Numbered from the stretch's first letter, positions 43,558-53,071 are shown. The stretch is 64,000 bases of DNA from Streptomyces asiaticus (GCF_018138715.1 NZ_JAGSHX010000006.1:5456001-5520000); one strand, 5' to 3'. Notes: generated by a model not told the origin, from the letters alone. Translations and numbers: made by a program.

Positions 43558-44193
43558 ATGAGTCACACGTCCGGGGTCCGGCAGGCCCAGAAGGAGAAGA
43601 CGCGGCGCGCGTTGATGGACGCCGCGTTGCGGCTGCTGGAGGACCAGAGCCTGAGCAGTCTGGGGCTGCGCGAGGTCACGCGGGCGGTGGGAGTGGCACC
43701 GGCCGCGTTCTACCGGCACTTCCGGGATCTGAGCGATCTCGGTGTCGCGCTGGTCGAGGAGAGCCTGGGCAGCCTGCACCACATGATCAATGCGATCCTC
43801 GCCGGTCAGGAGGGTGACGAGGAGCGGATCGAGGCCACCGTCGATGCGGTCGCCGAACATGTCCGTCACTACCCCGCGCATATCCGCTTCATCGCACGTG
43901 AGCGGCATGGCGGGGTGCGCCCGGTGCGCCAGGCCATAGCCGCCGAGCTGGACCGATTCGCCGATGAGGTGGCCGCCGCCTTCTGTCCGCGGCTCCCGGC
44001 GGAATCCTGGCCACCGGAAGATGTCCGGATGCTTGCGGAGCTGTATGTGGACCGCATGGTGATGACGGCGACGGCGTTCCTGGAGGCGCAGGCCGATCAC
44101 CCCGAGGCCGCGGACGAGCGGCGAGTGGCCGCCACGGCGCGCAAACAGCTTCTGCTGATCAGCCTCGGGCGCCGCCACTGGCACGACGCGTGA
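43558..44193 (+). CDS. TetR-family regulator, FabR/FasR-like
   Basis: A 211-aa regulator. The helix-turn-helix is LGLREVTRAVGVAPAAFYRH, followed by FRDLSDLGVALVEE; A-x-A-x-F-Y-R-H-F-R-[DS]-[LM]-x-[DE]-L-G-L is typical of the FabR group controlling lipid genes. No ribosome site precedes the ATG and the second operator ends four bases before it, so the mRNA may be leaderless or nearly so. Likely targets are its own gene and the divergent small membrane protein genes. Its 3' end overlaps the convergent metalloprotease gene by 35 bases. Confidence 0.85.
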   Translation: MSHTSGVRQAQKEKTRRALMDAALRLLEDQSLSSLGLREVTRAVGVAPAAFYRHFRDLSDLGVALVEESLGSLHHMINAILAGQEGDEERIEATVDAVAEHVRHYPAHIRFIARERHGGVRPVRQAIAAELDRFADEVAAAFCPRLPAESWPPEDVRMLAELYVDRMVMTATAFLEAQADHPEAADERRVAATARKQLLLISLGRRHWHDA

Positions 44194-45490
44194 TCTCCAC
44201 GCCGTAGTCGCCGGCCGCGTCCCGGCCGGTGACCCGGACCCGTATCCGTATGCCGTTCGCCGCGGCGTCGAAGGTCTCGCCGGGCGCGTAGGCCGCGTCG
44301 CTGAGCCCGGGGTGGACATTGTGCTCCCGGGTGCAGCCGCGGCCGTTGGGGGTGGAGTCCACGATGGTGACGGGGCCGCCGCCGGAGTCGACACCGGTGT
44401 TCACCCAGGAGATCAGGACCCCGGGCTTGCATATCGCCTCGTCGTTGCCGCCGGTCGCCCGCGCCTCGATCGCGTAGCCGGTGGACGGCGAGACGGGGAC
44501 GAAGACCAGCTTGGTCCCCTCCGCGCGGCTCAGCGGGGACAGGGTGTGGGCGAAGACCCCGGACCGGGCGGCGCACGCGATCTGCCGCGGGCCGAGCCAA
44601 CCCAGCTTCCACTTGTGCCAGGCCAGCAGGTCGTTGCCGGGGCCCCAGTCCTCGGACATCACATCCCAGTGGCCCGCCTTGTCGCCGCCGCCGTGGGTAT
44701 AGAGGTCGGGCAGCCCGAAGACATGGCCGTTCTCATGGGGCAGGACGCGGAAGCCGGTGCGGCGCAGCGAGCCGGAGCCGTCGTCCTGGCGGCTGTAGAC
44801 GAAGGAGACATTGGCCAGCGGAACGCCGTCGGCGGCCGGGGCGTGCTGGTTGTCGGCGTAGGTGACGGACAGCACGGCATGCGCGGCCGGTGGCCCGGCG
44901 TTCGGGGTGACCAGGACGTTCACCAGGTCGTAGCGGCGGAAGTCGACCTTGGGGTCGGCGGACTTGGCGATGTCGGCGACGAGTTTGCGATAGCCCGGGT
45001 CGAAGGGGCTGCCGCGCTTGATGCCGTAGGCGTGGAACGGGCGCGGCATCCGCAGCCAGTGGGTGATCGGCATCTCGGGGCGGTAGTCCAGCCGTCCGTA
45101 CGAGCTCTGCGCGAACCACCGGGAGGTCTGCGGGAAGAACTCCTCGAAGCGCTGGCGGGCGGTGCCCTGACCGCGGACATCGGGGAAGTCGATCATGAGG
45201 TTGAGGGCGTGGACGGTGCCGGTGCTGCGGCTGTAGCCGCGGCCGGTGGGTATGCCGTCGGCCATCTGGAGCCCCGGTCCCGAGGCGAGGGCGCAGGGCG
45301 CGAGCGAGCCGAAGTCCGGGGGCGCGGAGGGCGCCGGGGTCAGCTCGGAGGGTGCGGGGGGCGCGGGACGCGGGGCCGCCGCCGGGGCGACCACCGCCAC
45401 CGTGAGCACGGCGGCGGTGGCGAACGCGCTGCCTCTGCGGGGCCGGCGTATTCGTATGCGGGGGCGGGTGGTCCCATGCGTCTGGTCCAT
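44159..45490 (-). CDS. secreted M6-like zinc metalloprotease
   Basis: A 443-aa protein with a long Tat-like signal region (RIRIRRPRRGSAFATAAVLT then VAVVAPAAAP). The catalytic motif is RVLPHENGHVFGLPDLYTHG (HExxH near residue 248), with the downstream D/W segment HWDVMSEDWGPGNDLLAWHK typical of immune-inhibitor-A-like M6 peptidases, where D-x-M-[SA] is conserved. The C-terminal part is beta-rich and binds Ca in relatives. It acts outside the cell on proteins. Its 3' end overlaps that of the convergent TetR gene. Confidence 0.85.
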   Translation of the reverse strand: MDQTHGTTRPRIRIRRPRRGSAFATAAVLTVAVVAPAAAPRPAPPAPSELTPAPSAPPDFGSLAPCALASGPGLQMADGIPTGRGYSRSTGTVHALNLMIDFPDVRGQGTARQRFEEFFPQTSRWFAQSSYGRLDYRPEMPITHWLRMPRPFHAYGIKRGSPFDPGYRKLVADIAKSADPKVDFRRYDLVNVLVTPNAGPPAAHAVLSVTYADNQHAPAADGVPLANVSFVYSRQDDGSGSLRRTGFRVLPHENGHVFGLPDLYTHGGGDKAGHWDVMSEDWGPGNDLLAWHKWKLGWLGPRQIACAARSGVFAHTLSPLSRAEGTKLVFVPVSPSTGYAIEARATGGNDEAICKPGVLISWVNTGVDSGGGPVTIVDSTPNGRGCTREHNVHPGLSDAAYAPGETFDAAANGIRIRVRVTGRDAAGDYGVEITRRASGGARG

Positions 45491-45619
45491 TGCCGACCAC
45501 GGTGTGATGGCGCGGTCCGGGGCGCCCGTGGGGTGCCGCCGAACGGCGGAATGAGCTGCTCCGTCCGGGCGGCGGGGGTGCCGGGCAGGTGTGAGGCAGG
45601 TCACGTACGGACGCAGAAA

Positions 45620-45681
45620 TTCCGGGGACTCATTCCCCGTTTAACCGAGTGACCGCATAAACGGGGACTCACTCCCCGGAA
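45620..45681. promoter_or_regulatory. two nested operators upstream of the TetR-MFS operon
   Basis: Two near copies, 45620-45643 and 45658-45681, each contain a dyad CGGGGA-N5-TCCCCG or its variant, with a TTTA flank. The copies are inverted relative to each other, so the whole 62 bases is also one large palindrome. This fits cooperative binding of a TetR dimer pair about 110 bases before the TetR start. Apart from this, 45491-45793 holds no gene. Confidence 0.8.
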
Positions 45682-45793
45682 AGTTGAAGCTCGAACGTCA
45701 AGGCCGGGGCGCGGCGCCGCCGCCAAGCCGCCGGAGCACCGGCCACCGAGAACCGTACGCGTGGAAGCCGTACGCGCAGAAGGGAGTGCTGTC

Positions 45794-46444
45794 ATGGCCG
45801 CTGAGACGATCACCGCGAAGTCCGCACAGCCCCGGCTGCGCGCGGACGCCCTGCGTAACCGTGAGCGCATTGTGGCGGCCGCCCGAGAGGTGATCGTCGA
45901 GTGCGGGGCGCACATCCCCCTCGATGAAATCGCTCGACGGGCGGGGGTCGGCAATGCCACGATCTACCGGCACTTCACGGACCGCCGTGAGCTGATCCAC
46001 CATGTGGCGCTCTCGGTGATGTCCCGTGTCGCCGACCAGGCCGAATCCGCCCTGGCCGAGGAGGACGACACCTTCTCGGCGCTGCGGCGCTTCGTCCACG
46101 CCGCGGCGGACGAGCACATCGGCGCGCTGTGCCTGCTGCTCTCCGACGGCCTCGACAAGGAGCACCCTGATTTCATCGCTACCCGCGACCGTCTGGCGGA
46201 CGGTGTCGAAGCCCTGATGGGGGCCGCGAAAGCCGAAGGCAAACTGCGCACCGACATCGGCGTCGGTGACCTGATGGTCGCGCTCAATCAGCTCACCCGG
46301 CCGCTGCCCGGCAGCGCCTGTGTGGACTTCGAGCCCTTTGTGCACCGGCATCTGCAACTGTTCCTGGACGGTCTGCACACCCCGGCGCGCTCGGAACTAC
46401 CCGGAAAGTCCGTGACCTTGGAGGATCTGCAACACCGGCCGTGA
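45794..46444 (+). CDS. TetR-family repressor of the adjoining efflux pump
   Basis: A 216-aa regulator. GAAGGGAG eight bases before the ATG at 45794 fixes the start. The helix-turn-helix is IPLDEIARRAGVGNATIYRH, followed by FTDRRELIHHV near residue 45. The C-terminal domain is helical and hydrophobic (ALCLLLSDGLDKEHPDF) and probably binds the pump substrate. The nested dyads upstream and the MFS gene 182 bases downstream indicate an autoregulated resistance operon. Confidence 0.88.
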   Translation: MAAETITAKSAQPRLRADALRNRERIVAAAREVIVECGAHIPLDEIARRAGVGNATIYRHFTDRRELIHHVALSVMSRVADQAESALAEEDDTFSALRRFVHAAADEHIGALCLLLSDGLDKEHPDFIATRDRLADGVEALMGAAKAEGKLRTDIGVGDLMVALNQLTRPLPGSACVDFEPFVHRHLQLFLDGLHTPARSELPGKSVTLEDLQHRP

Positions 46445-46626
46445 CGTGACATAGATCGCATCCGGCCGATCCCGGAGCACCGCTTATTCCGCGCACGTTC
46501 ACACGTCTTCCTTACGTGCGTCGTCGCCTCTCGCTACCTCTTATTCCAACGGCTTATGCCGGTCTGACCCTGACCGGCCCCTTACGTTCCATTTCTCACT
46601 CTCCGCACCGCTAGGTAGGCCCATCC

Positions 46627-48135
46627 ATGCCTGAAACGGCTCAGTTCGTCGATCCCCGGCGCTGGAAAGCGCTCATATTCATCGCCCTCGCCCAGCTGAT
46701 GGTCGTGCTCGACGCGACCATCGTGAACATCGCGCTGCCCAGCGCCCAGGCCGATCTCGGCATCTCCGACGGCAACCGGCAGTGGGTCATCACCGCCTAC
46801 GCCCTCGCCTTCGGCGGACTGCTGCTGTTCGGCGGCCGGATCGCCGACCTGTGGGGACGCAAGCAGACCTTCATCGTCGGTCTGATCGGCTTCGCCGCCG
46901 CCTCGGCCGTCGGCGGTGCCGCGCTGAACACCCCCATGCTGCTGGGTGCGCGCGCCCTCCAGGGTGTGTTCGGCGCGCTGCTCGCCCCCTCCGCGCTCTC
47001 GCTGCTCGCGGTGATGTTCACCGACGCCAAGGAGCGCGCCAAGGCGTTCGGTGTCTTCGGTGCCATCGCCGGTGGTGGCGGCGCCGTCGGTCTGATCCTC
47101 GGTGGTGTGCTCACCGAGTACATGGACTGGCGCTGGACCTTCTTCGTGAACATCCCGTTCGCCATCGTCGCCGCGATCGGCGCGGTCGCCGTGATCCGCG
47201 AGCCGGTGGAGAGCCACAACTCGTCCCGGCTGGACGTCCCCGGCGTGATCCTGGCCACCACCGGTCTGGTCTCGCTGGTCTACGGCTTCACCCGCGCCGA
47301 GGCCGACGGCTGGTCCGCGGGCCCGACCATCGGTCTGTTCGTCGCCGCGGCCGTGCTGCTGCTCGCCTTCGTGGTCGTCGAGTCGCGGGTGAAGGCGCCG
47401 CTGCTGCCGCTGCGGGTGGTCGCCGACCGCAACCGCGGCGGTGTCTACGCCTCGCTGGCCCTCGCCATCATCGGCATGTTCGGCCTGTTCCTCTTCCTCA
47501 CCTACTACATGCAGGTCGTCAAGGGGTACAGCCCGGTCAAGACCGGCTTCGCCTTCCTGCCGATGGTCGCGGGCATGATCACCGGCTCGACGCAGATCGG
47601 CGCCCGGCTGATGACCCGCGTCCCGGCGCGGCTGCTGATGGGCCCGGGCTTCCTGGTCGCCTCGGTCGGCATGCTGCTGCTGACCCAGATCGACCTGGAC
47701 ACCTCGTACCCGGCGCTGATCCTGCCCGGGTTCCTGTTGCTCGGCCTCGGTATGGGTACCGCCTTCATGCCGGCGATGAGCCTGGCCACGCATGGTGTCG
47801 AGCCGCGTGACGCGGGTGTCGCCTCGGCGATGGTCAACACCTCGCAGCAGGTCGGCGGCGCCATCGGCACCGCGCTGCTGAACACGATCGCGGCGAGCGC
47901 CACCACCGAGTACGCGAAGTCGCATGCGGCGGGGGCCCCTTCCCGCACGGCGCTTCAGCTCCAGTCGATGGTGCACGGCTACAGCGCCGCCATCTGGTGG
48001 GCGGTCGGCATCCTGGTGCTGGCCGCGGTCATCGCCATCACGTTCGTCAACGCCGGACAGCCGAAGGGCGACGGCGCGGTCGCGGGCTCCGGTGAGGGTG
48101 CGGCGGAGGACGTCGTTCCGGTGATGGCGCACTGA
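46627..48135 (+). CDS. DHA2 (EmrB/QacA) MFS drug efflux pump, 14 TM
   Basis: A 502-aa permease of the usual length for 14-helix drug:H+ antiporters. Visible: MVVLDATIVNIALPSAQADL (helix 1, motif D1), WVITAYALAFGGLLLFGGRI followed by ADLWGRKQTF (motif A), GARALQGVFGALLAPSALSL (motif B/C region), and the late helices to residue 480. It is downstream of the TetR gene and probably under its control. Drug spectrum unknown. In contrast to the broken homologue at 8427-9691 it is intact. Confidence 0.92.
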   Translation: MPETAQFVDPRRWKALIFIALAQLMVVLDATIVNIALPSAQADLGISDGNRQWVITAYALAFGGLLLFGGRIADLWGRKQTFIVGLIGFAAASAVGGAALNTPMLLGARALQGVFGALLAPSALSLLAVMFTDAKERAKAFGVFGAIAGGGGAVGLILGGVLTEYMDWRWTFFVNIPFAIVAAIGAVAVIREPVESHNSSRLDVPGVILATTGLVSLVYGFTRAEADGWSAGPTIGLFVAAAVLLLAFVVVESRVKAPLLPLRVVADRNRGGVYASLALAIIGMFGLFLFLTYYMQVVKGYSPVKTGFAFLPMVAGMITGSTQIGARLMTRVPARLLMGPGFLVASVGMLLLTQIDLDTSYPALILPGFLLLGLGMGTAFMPAMSLATHGVEPRDAGVASAMVNTSQQVGGAIGTALLNTIAASATTEYAKSHAAGAPSRTALQLQSMVHGYSAAIWWAVGILVLAAVIAITFVNAGQPKGDGAVAGSGEGAAEDVVPVMAH

Positions 48136-48185
48136 TGCGCTGAGGCCCGTTCGCCGGACTGTCCGTAGCCGGTCTGACGTCAGGT

Positions 48186-48230
48186 GAAGGCCCCGCTCCT
48201 CCTCGGGACTCGAGGAGGAGCGGGGCCTTC
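48186..48230. terminator. bidirectional terminator
   Basis: A perfect 20-bp stem (GAAGGCCCCGCTCCTCCTCG and its complement) with a five-base loop, between the convergent MFS and MarR genes. Confidence 0.9.
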
Positions 48231-48248
48231 GTGTGGTGTCTCGGAGCG

Positions 48249-48761
48249 TCAGCGCAGCCAGGGGAGGTCGGCGCCGGCCGGCTGGAGGCCGTCCGCGATG
48301 ATCCGGCATACGGCGCCGAACTGCTCGACCTGCTCGGGGGTGAGCCGGTCGAAGATGGCCGTCCGTACGGCGGTGACATGGCCGGGGGCGGTGTCCTGGA
48401 GCACCTTGAGTCCCTTGTCGGTCAGGACCGCGTTCTGTCCGCGCTTGTCGTCGGGGCAGTCCTCGCGCCGGACCCAGCCGTCCTTCTCCATGCGCGCGAC
48501 GGCGTGGGAGAGCCGGGAGCGGGTGATCTTGGCGGCCTCGGCCAGTTCGGTCATCCGCATCCGGTGGCGCGGTGCCCAGGAGAGCTTCACCAGCAGGCCG
48601 TAGTAGACGTGGGGCATGCCCGCGTCACGCTGCAACTGGCGGTCGAGGTGGTCCTCCAGGAGCATGCTCGCCTGGACATACGCCTGCCAGCTGCGCTGTT
48701 CGTCTTCGGTCAGCCAACGCGGCTCGTCGGCGTCTGAGGGGGTTTTCATGGCGTCGTCCAC
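48249..48761 (-). CDS. MarR-family regulator
   Basis: A 170-aa protein with the MarR winged helix: MRMTELAEAAKITRSRLSHA, VARMEKDGWVRREDCPDDKR and GQNAVLTDKGLKVLQ, where the wing D-x-R-x-x-x-x-x-L-T-x-x-G is standard. Start may be GTG 48761 or ATG 48749. It is divergent from a DODA-type dioxygenase, the pairing known for quinone- or catechol-responsive MarR proteins; that role is inference. No cysteine occurs near the N-terminus, so thiol oxidation of the OhrR kind is less likely. Confidence 0.88.
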   Translation of the reverse strand: MDDAMKTPSDADEPRWLTEDEQRSWQAYVQASMLLEDHLDRQLQRDAGMPHVYYGLLVKLSWAPRHRMRMTELAEAAKITRSRLSHAVARMEKDGWVRREDCPDDKRGQNAVLTDKGLKVLQDTAPGHVTAVRTAIFDRLTPEQVEQFGAVCRIIADGLQPAGADLPWLR

Positions 48762-48822
48762 GCGTCCATTCTAGGGAATTCTCTTTGAATCTTAAATAAC
48801 TGTGCGCTACAGTGATAACTAC

Positions 48823-48842
48823 ATGCTTGAGACTTCAAGCAT
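48823..48842. promoter_or_regulatory. dyad ATGCTTGA-N4-TCAAGCAT, MarR operator candidate
   Basis: A perfect 8-bp inverted repeat in the divergent region, about 35 bases before the dioxygenase ATG. The AT-rich flanks (TTTGAATCTTAAATAA at 48784) contrast with the local GC content and mark the promoter. Confidence 0.75.
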
Positions 48843-48876
48843 TTGGCGAGCTTCTGTCGACTGACGAGGAGTCCTC

Positions 48877-49686
<810 letters not shown>

Positions 49687-49780
49687 GGCGGAGGAGGGTT
49701 TGCCGTGAGGTTGAGGGGGGCGGGGGAGCGCGCTCGGTGGGGTGTGGCTGAGCGGGTACGGCCCGGCTGGGGCGCTTGGG

Positions 49781-50956
49781 TCAGAGCACCGGGTCGATCA
49801 TCGCGCAGGCGTGCAGTGCGGTGGCCAGGGCCGTCGGGTCCGTACCCCGGGCGACATCGAGCGCGGTGTCGGTCAGCTTGATGGCGTGCTCATCGCCGTG
49901 CGCGGCGGCGTGGGCGAAGACTTCCTCGGGGGTGATGCCCTTCCCGTCCACGGATGGCAACCGGTCGGCCGGGAGCGCTTCCGCGGGTGCGTACACCGCC
50001 GTGACCACGGCGCTCGCCGCCCATGCCGCGTCCAGACTCGGCGCCCACAGCTCGCGCGGCAGCGCGGGCAGGGCGCGCAGGACGGCGTTGGGCGCCGTCG
50101 CGGCGTGGACCAGCATGATCGGTTCGCCGTGGCCGTGGGTGGCGTAGCGGTGCGTCGCGGCCCGTACGAGCTCGGTCAGACGTCGGCGCGCCTCCTCGGG
50201 CCGGTCGGCGAGGTTGGCGGGGCCGTCGGGGCCGTCGGGGCCGTCGGGGTCTTCGGGACCGTGGGGGCCGTTGGGGCTGGGGCCGGTCGTTCGGCTGGGC
50301 CGCGGGGTGGACGGCTCAGCGGGCGGCGGGGCGGTGGGCGGCCAGGTGGGGAAGGCGGTGAGCCGGGCCAGCCGCTCCCGGATGCCACCGCTCTGGTCGG
50401 CGATCGGCTCCACGGCGGCCAGCGCGTCGGCCGCCGACCCGGAGGCGGGGCCCGGTAGCCGGCGGAGCGGCGGCAGCGGGGCGTGGCGGGCGGCCCAGTA
50501 GCCGAGGGCGTGGGCCAGCTCGGCGGTGCGGGGAGCGGTCGACGTGCCCGGGTCGTCCAGCAGGGTCCGTACGGCGTGGCCGACGCGGATCACCGGATGG
50601 GTCGCGCCGGCGGCGATGCCCGGCAGCAGCCGCGGCCACCACACGGTGAGCACGTCCTGCCAGGGGTGGTCGGCGAGCTCCCGGTCGAAGTAGGCGGGCC
50701 AGTCGGCGAGCCGACGTGGATCACCGAGCGCCTCGCGCCAGTTCTCCTCGGTGATCGCGGCGTACGAGCGCGGCATCTCCTCCAGCTTGTCGCGATAGCG
50801 GTCCAGCCAGCGGTGCACGGTGCGCCCCTGGCCGTGGCGCACCAGTGCCTCCACGGCCATCGGCGCGTGATTGCTCAGCCATCCGTGGCGCTCGGGGCCG
50901 GAGGCGTGCAGTCGCTCGAGGGCTTCGTCGAGAGTTCCACTCGTGTCGTCTGTCAT
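49781..50956 (-). CDS. questin oxidase-like protein
   Basis: A 391-aa protein with LSNHAPMAVEALVRHGQGRT near residue 27, WLDRYRDKLEEMPR, and ATHPVIRVGHAVRTLL near 116, then HAATAPNAVLRALPALPREL in the C-terminal half. This matches the questin oxidase (DUF4243) family, Baeyer-Villiger-type enzymes of aromatic polyketide ring opening in fungi and poorly characterised in bacteria. A Pro/Gly/Asp linker (GPEDPDGPDGPDGP) around residue 235 interrupts the domain and is coded by a short repeat. Convergent with the dioxygenase. Function here unproven. Confidence 0.75.
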   Translation of the reverse strand: MTDDTSGTLDEALERLHASGPERHGWLSNHAPMAVEALVRHGQGRTVHRWLDRYRDKLEEMPRSYAAITEENWREALGDPRRLADWPAYFDRELADHPWQDVLTVWWPRLLPGIAAGATHPVIRVGHAVRTLLDDPGTSTAPRTAELAHALGYWAARHAPLPPLRRLPGPASGSAADALAAVEPIADQSGGIRERLARLTAFPTWPPTAPPPAEPSTPRPSRTTGPSPNGPHGPEDPDGPDGPDGPANLADRPEEARRRLTELVRAATHRYATHGHGEPIMLVHAATAPNAVLRALPALPRELWAPSLDAAWAASAVVTAVYAPAEALPADRLPSVDGKGITPEEVFAHAAAHGDEHAIKLTDTALDVARGTDPTALATALHACAMIDPVL

Positions 50957-51089
50957 GGGCTCACGCTAGGGAGGGCGGGACGGCCCCGGAACGGACCGGG
51001 GACGGAGGCGTGCGGGGACCAACGACCTAAGCCGGGCCGGGCCCGGTCGGGCCCGGCCGCCGATCCTCGAAGGCTGAGGGTTACTCCCT

Positions 51090-51154
51090 TTACTCCCGGG
51101 GTGCTCCGCCCGTACGTGGACGTTACTCCCGAGGGTGTTCCGCCCGTACGTGGA
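51090..51154. repeat. duplicated 3' end of the membrane protein gene
   Basis: A 31-base copy at 51090-51120 and a 32-base copy at 51123-51154 are near identical (TTACTCCCG...CGCCCGTACGTGGA). The second is the true gene end with the stop; the first is a downstream duplicate. Confidence 0.8.
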
Positions 51155-51557
51155 AGACGTAGAACGACATGCCCGCCATCGCGAGCCCCGTCCCCAGCCC
51201 GATCCCCGCTGACCGGTACACCGAGCCTCCGCTCACGGAGTGCAGAAAGCCGAGCGCACAGCCGAGGACCGTCCCGTAGAGCACGGCCCGGATCTCCGGC
51301 ATCAGGCCCGGCGTCATCATGCCGAGGGCGTAGCAGAGCGCTCCGACCACCGCCGCCGAGACCACGCCGAAGACGGCGGCCGTGGGGATGGTGGAGCCCT
51401 GGTTGTGGGTCACGAACATCACCCAGCCGCCGTAGAGCACCGCGAGAACGGCTGGGACACCCCAGGAGGCGGAGGGGTGCAGTCGGAGCGGGAGGCGTGG
51501 ATGGCGGTGGTGGCTCACGAGGGCGGTGCGGGCTGTGGGGGCTGTGGGGGCATTCAT
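51123..51557 (-). CDS. hypothetical integral membrane protein
   Basis: A 144-aa protein with a His/Pro-rich N-terminus and four hydrophobic segments (SWGVPAVLAVLYGGWVMFV, AAVFGVVSAAVVGALCYALG, IRAVLYGTVLGCALGFLHSV and IGLGTGLAMAGMSFYVF). No family recognised beyond Streptomyces membrane proteins of this size. It is divergent from hrdD; the 370 bases between hold the hrdD promoter and no gene. Confidence 0.65.
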   Translation of the reverse strand: MNAPTAPTARTALVSHHRHPRLPLRLHPSASWGVPAVLAVLYGGWVMFVTHNQGSTIPTAAVFGVVSAAVVGALCYALGMMTPGLMPEIRAVLYGTVLGCALGFLHSVSGGSVYRSAGIGLGTGLAMAGMSFYVFHVRAEHPRE

Positions 51558-51826
51558 GGCGGAACCTCCTCGTCGCCGCGTCCCCGCCCTGGCCTGTCAC
51601 TTTCCAGCGCACACCCATGCCGAGTGCCGGGCAACCCGGAGCGATGGGCCATACGGGCAACCGGCGGCCCGCGAGATTCGTCTTGACAGATGGGAGAAGG
51701 GCAGAAGAGCCGTGGGAGGCCGCCGCACAAGGGGTCTGACCTGCGCTTCCCGGTGTCTCGGCAGCGCGCTGACCCGCGTGTGGCTGGACAGGATACTGCA
51801 TGATCGTAAAAAGGTGGGGGCCTGAT

Positions 51827-51853
51827 GGGAATTCTGTCCTGATTCCAGTCGTT
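51827..51853 (+). promoter_or_regulatory. SigR-type promoter of hrdD
   Basis: GGGAAT-N18-GTT matches the SigR (thiol-oxidative stress) consensus exactly, about 75 bases before the hrdD start. hrdD is a known SigR target in S. coelicolor, so this is strong. A SigE-like reading (GGAAT-N15-GTC) overlaps the same bases. Confidence 0.85.
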
Positions 51854-51930
51854 GTTTCCTTCGGACGGGGCACCCGACACCGGAGAGTCCGTCCATAGTC
51901 CGCGCCCGATCCATCTGTAAGGGAGCACGC

Positions 51931-52935
51931 ATGGCAACCCGTGCCGTCGCCCGTAATCAGTCCGCCGCCGGTGGTGGCGCTGATGGGGCCAACAGTGTTC
52001 GCGCCTCAGGCGGGGAGATCGCCGATCGCGACCTGGTCGGCATGTATCTCGACGAGATCGCTCGCACCCCGCTGCTGGACGCGGCGAAGGAGGTCGAGCT
52101 TTCTCAGTCCATCGAAGCGGGGGTGTACGCCCAGCAGATCCTGGACGGGGAGGTTGAGGACACCTCTGCCGCAGGTGCGAGCCGCGAGGAGCTGGAGGCG
52201 ATAGCCGCCGAAGGCGCCCGCGCCAAGGACATCTTCATCCGCTCCAATCTGCGCCTCGTCGTGGCTGTGGCGCGCCGCTATCCGCGCAGTGGGCTGCCCC
52301 TGCTCGACCTGATCCAGGAGGGCAACGCGGGCCTGGTGCGCGCGGTGGAGAAGTTCGACTACACGAAGGGCTTCAAGTTCTCGACCTATGCCACGTGGTG
52401 GATCCGTCAGGCCATCACGCGCTCGATCGCGGATCAGTCCCGTACGATCCGGCTGCCCGTCCACCTGGTCGAGGAGCTCGGCCGGATCCGCCGGGTGCAG
52501 CGGGAGTTCAACCGTGAGCACGGCCGCGAGCCGGAGCACGCCGAGATCGCCGAGGAGCTCGGCTCCACGATGGAGCGGGTCTCGGATGTGCTCGACTGGG
52601 CCCGCGACCCGGTCAGTCTGAACATGTCGGTCGACGACGAAGGGGAGACCCAGTTCGGCGATCTGCTGGAGGACACCTCGGCCGTCTCGCCCGAGCAGTC
52701 GGTGATGACGCTGCTGCGCAGCGAGGAGCTGGAGGACCTGATCGGCCGCCTCGACGACCGCACCGCCTCCATCATCAAGGCGCGGTACGGCATCGACGAC
52801 GGCCGGGAGCGCACCCTGACCGAGGTCGGCAAGCAGCATGGCCTCACGCGTGAGCGGATCCGACAGATTGAGAAGCACGCATTGCTTGAGCTGAAGAAGA
52901 TGGCCCGCCAGACCGGTTTCGACGCAGCAGCTTGA
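51931..52935 (+). CDS. hrdD: RNA polymerase principal-like sigma factor HrdD
   Basis: A 334-aa group 2 sigma-70 factor. Region 1.2 is DRDLVGMYLDEIARTPLLD near residue 32, region 2 has NLRLVVAVARRYPRSGLPLL, DLIQEGNAGLVRAVEKFDY and FSTYATWWIRQAITRSI near 105-170, region 3 follows, and region 4 ends GLTRERIRQIEKHALLELKK. The N-terminus MATRAVARNQSAAGGG and length match HrdD of Streptomyces rather than HrdB (over 500 aa) or other Hrd proteins. It directs transcription at housekeeping-like promoters and is dispensable in S. coelicolor. TAAGGGAG precedes the ATG. Confidence 0.93.
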   Translation: MATRAVARNQSAAGGGADGANSVRASGGEIADRDLVGMYLDEIARTPLLDAAKEVELSQSIEAGVYAQQILDGEVEDTSAAGASREELEAIAAEGARAKDIFIRSNLRLVVAVARRYPRSGLPLLDLIQEGNAGLVRAVEKFDYTKGFKFSTYATWWIRQAITRSIADQSRTIRLPVHLVEELGRIRRVQREFNREHGREPEHAEIAEELGSTMERVSDVLDWARDPVSLNMSVDDEGETQFGDLLEDTSAVSPEQSVMTLLRSEELEDLIGRLDDRTASIIKARYGIDDGRERTLTEVGKQHGLTRERIRQIEKHALLELKKMARQTGFDAAA

Positions 52936-52988
52936 GTTCTCAGGCCCATAGACCCCAGCAGCCACCAGATCCCCTCCCACCCCTAGAC

Positions 52989-53027
52989 CGAGCCCCGGCG
53001 CCTCCCCCCCCCCGGCGTCGGGGCTCG
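52989..53027 (+). terminator. hrdD terminator with C-run loop
   Basis: CGAGCCCCGGCGCC pairs with GGCGTCGGGGCTCG (one mismatch); the loop holds a run of ten C. CTTGTGTCTGTCT follows. The homopolymer is a likely site of length variation. Confidence 0.8.
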
Positions 53028-53071
53028 CTTGTGTCTGTCTGCTGGGGGTGTGGATCTGGGGACGGAGGGGG

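Noticed and set aside
46582..48309. 575-aa frame opposite the MFS pump
   Set aside because: Low-complexity Gly/Glu/His shadow; the plus strand has a clear 14-helix transporter.
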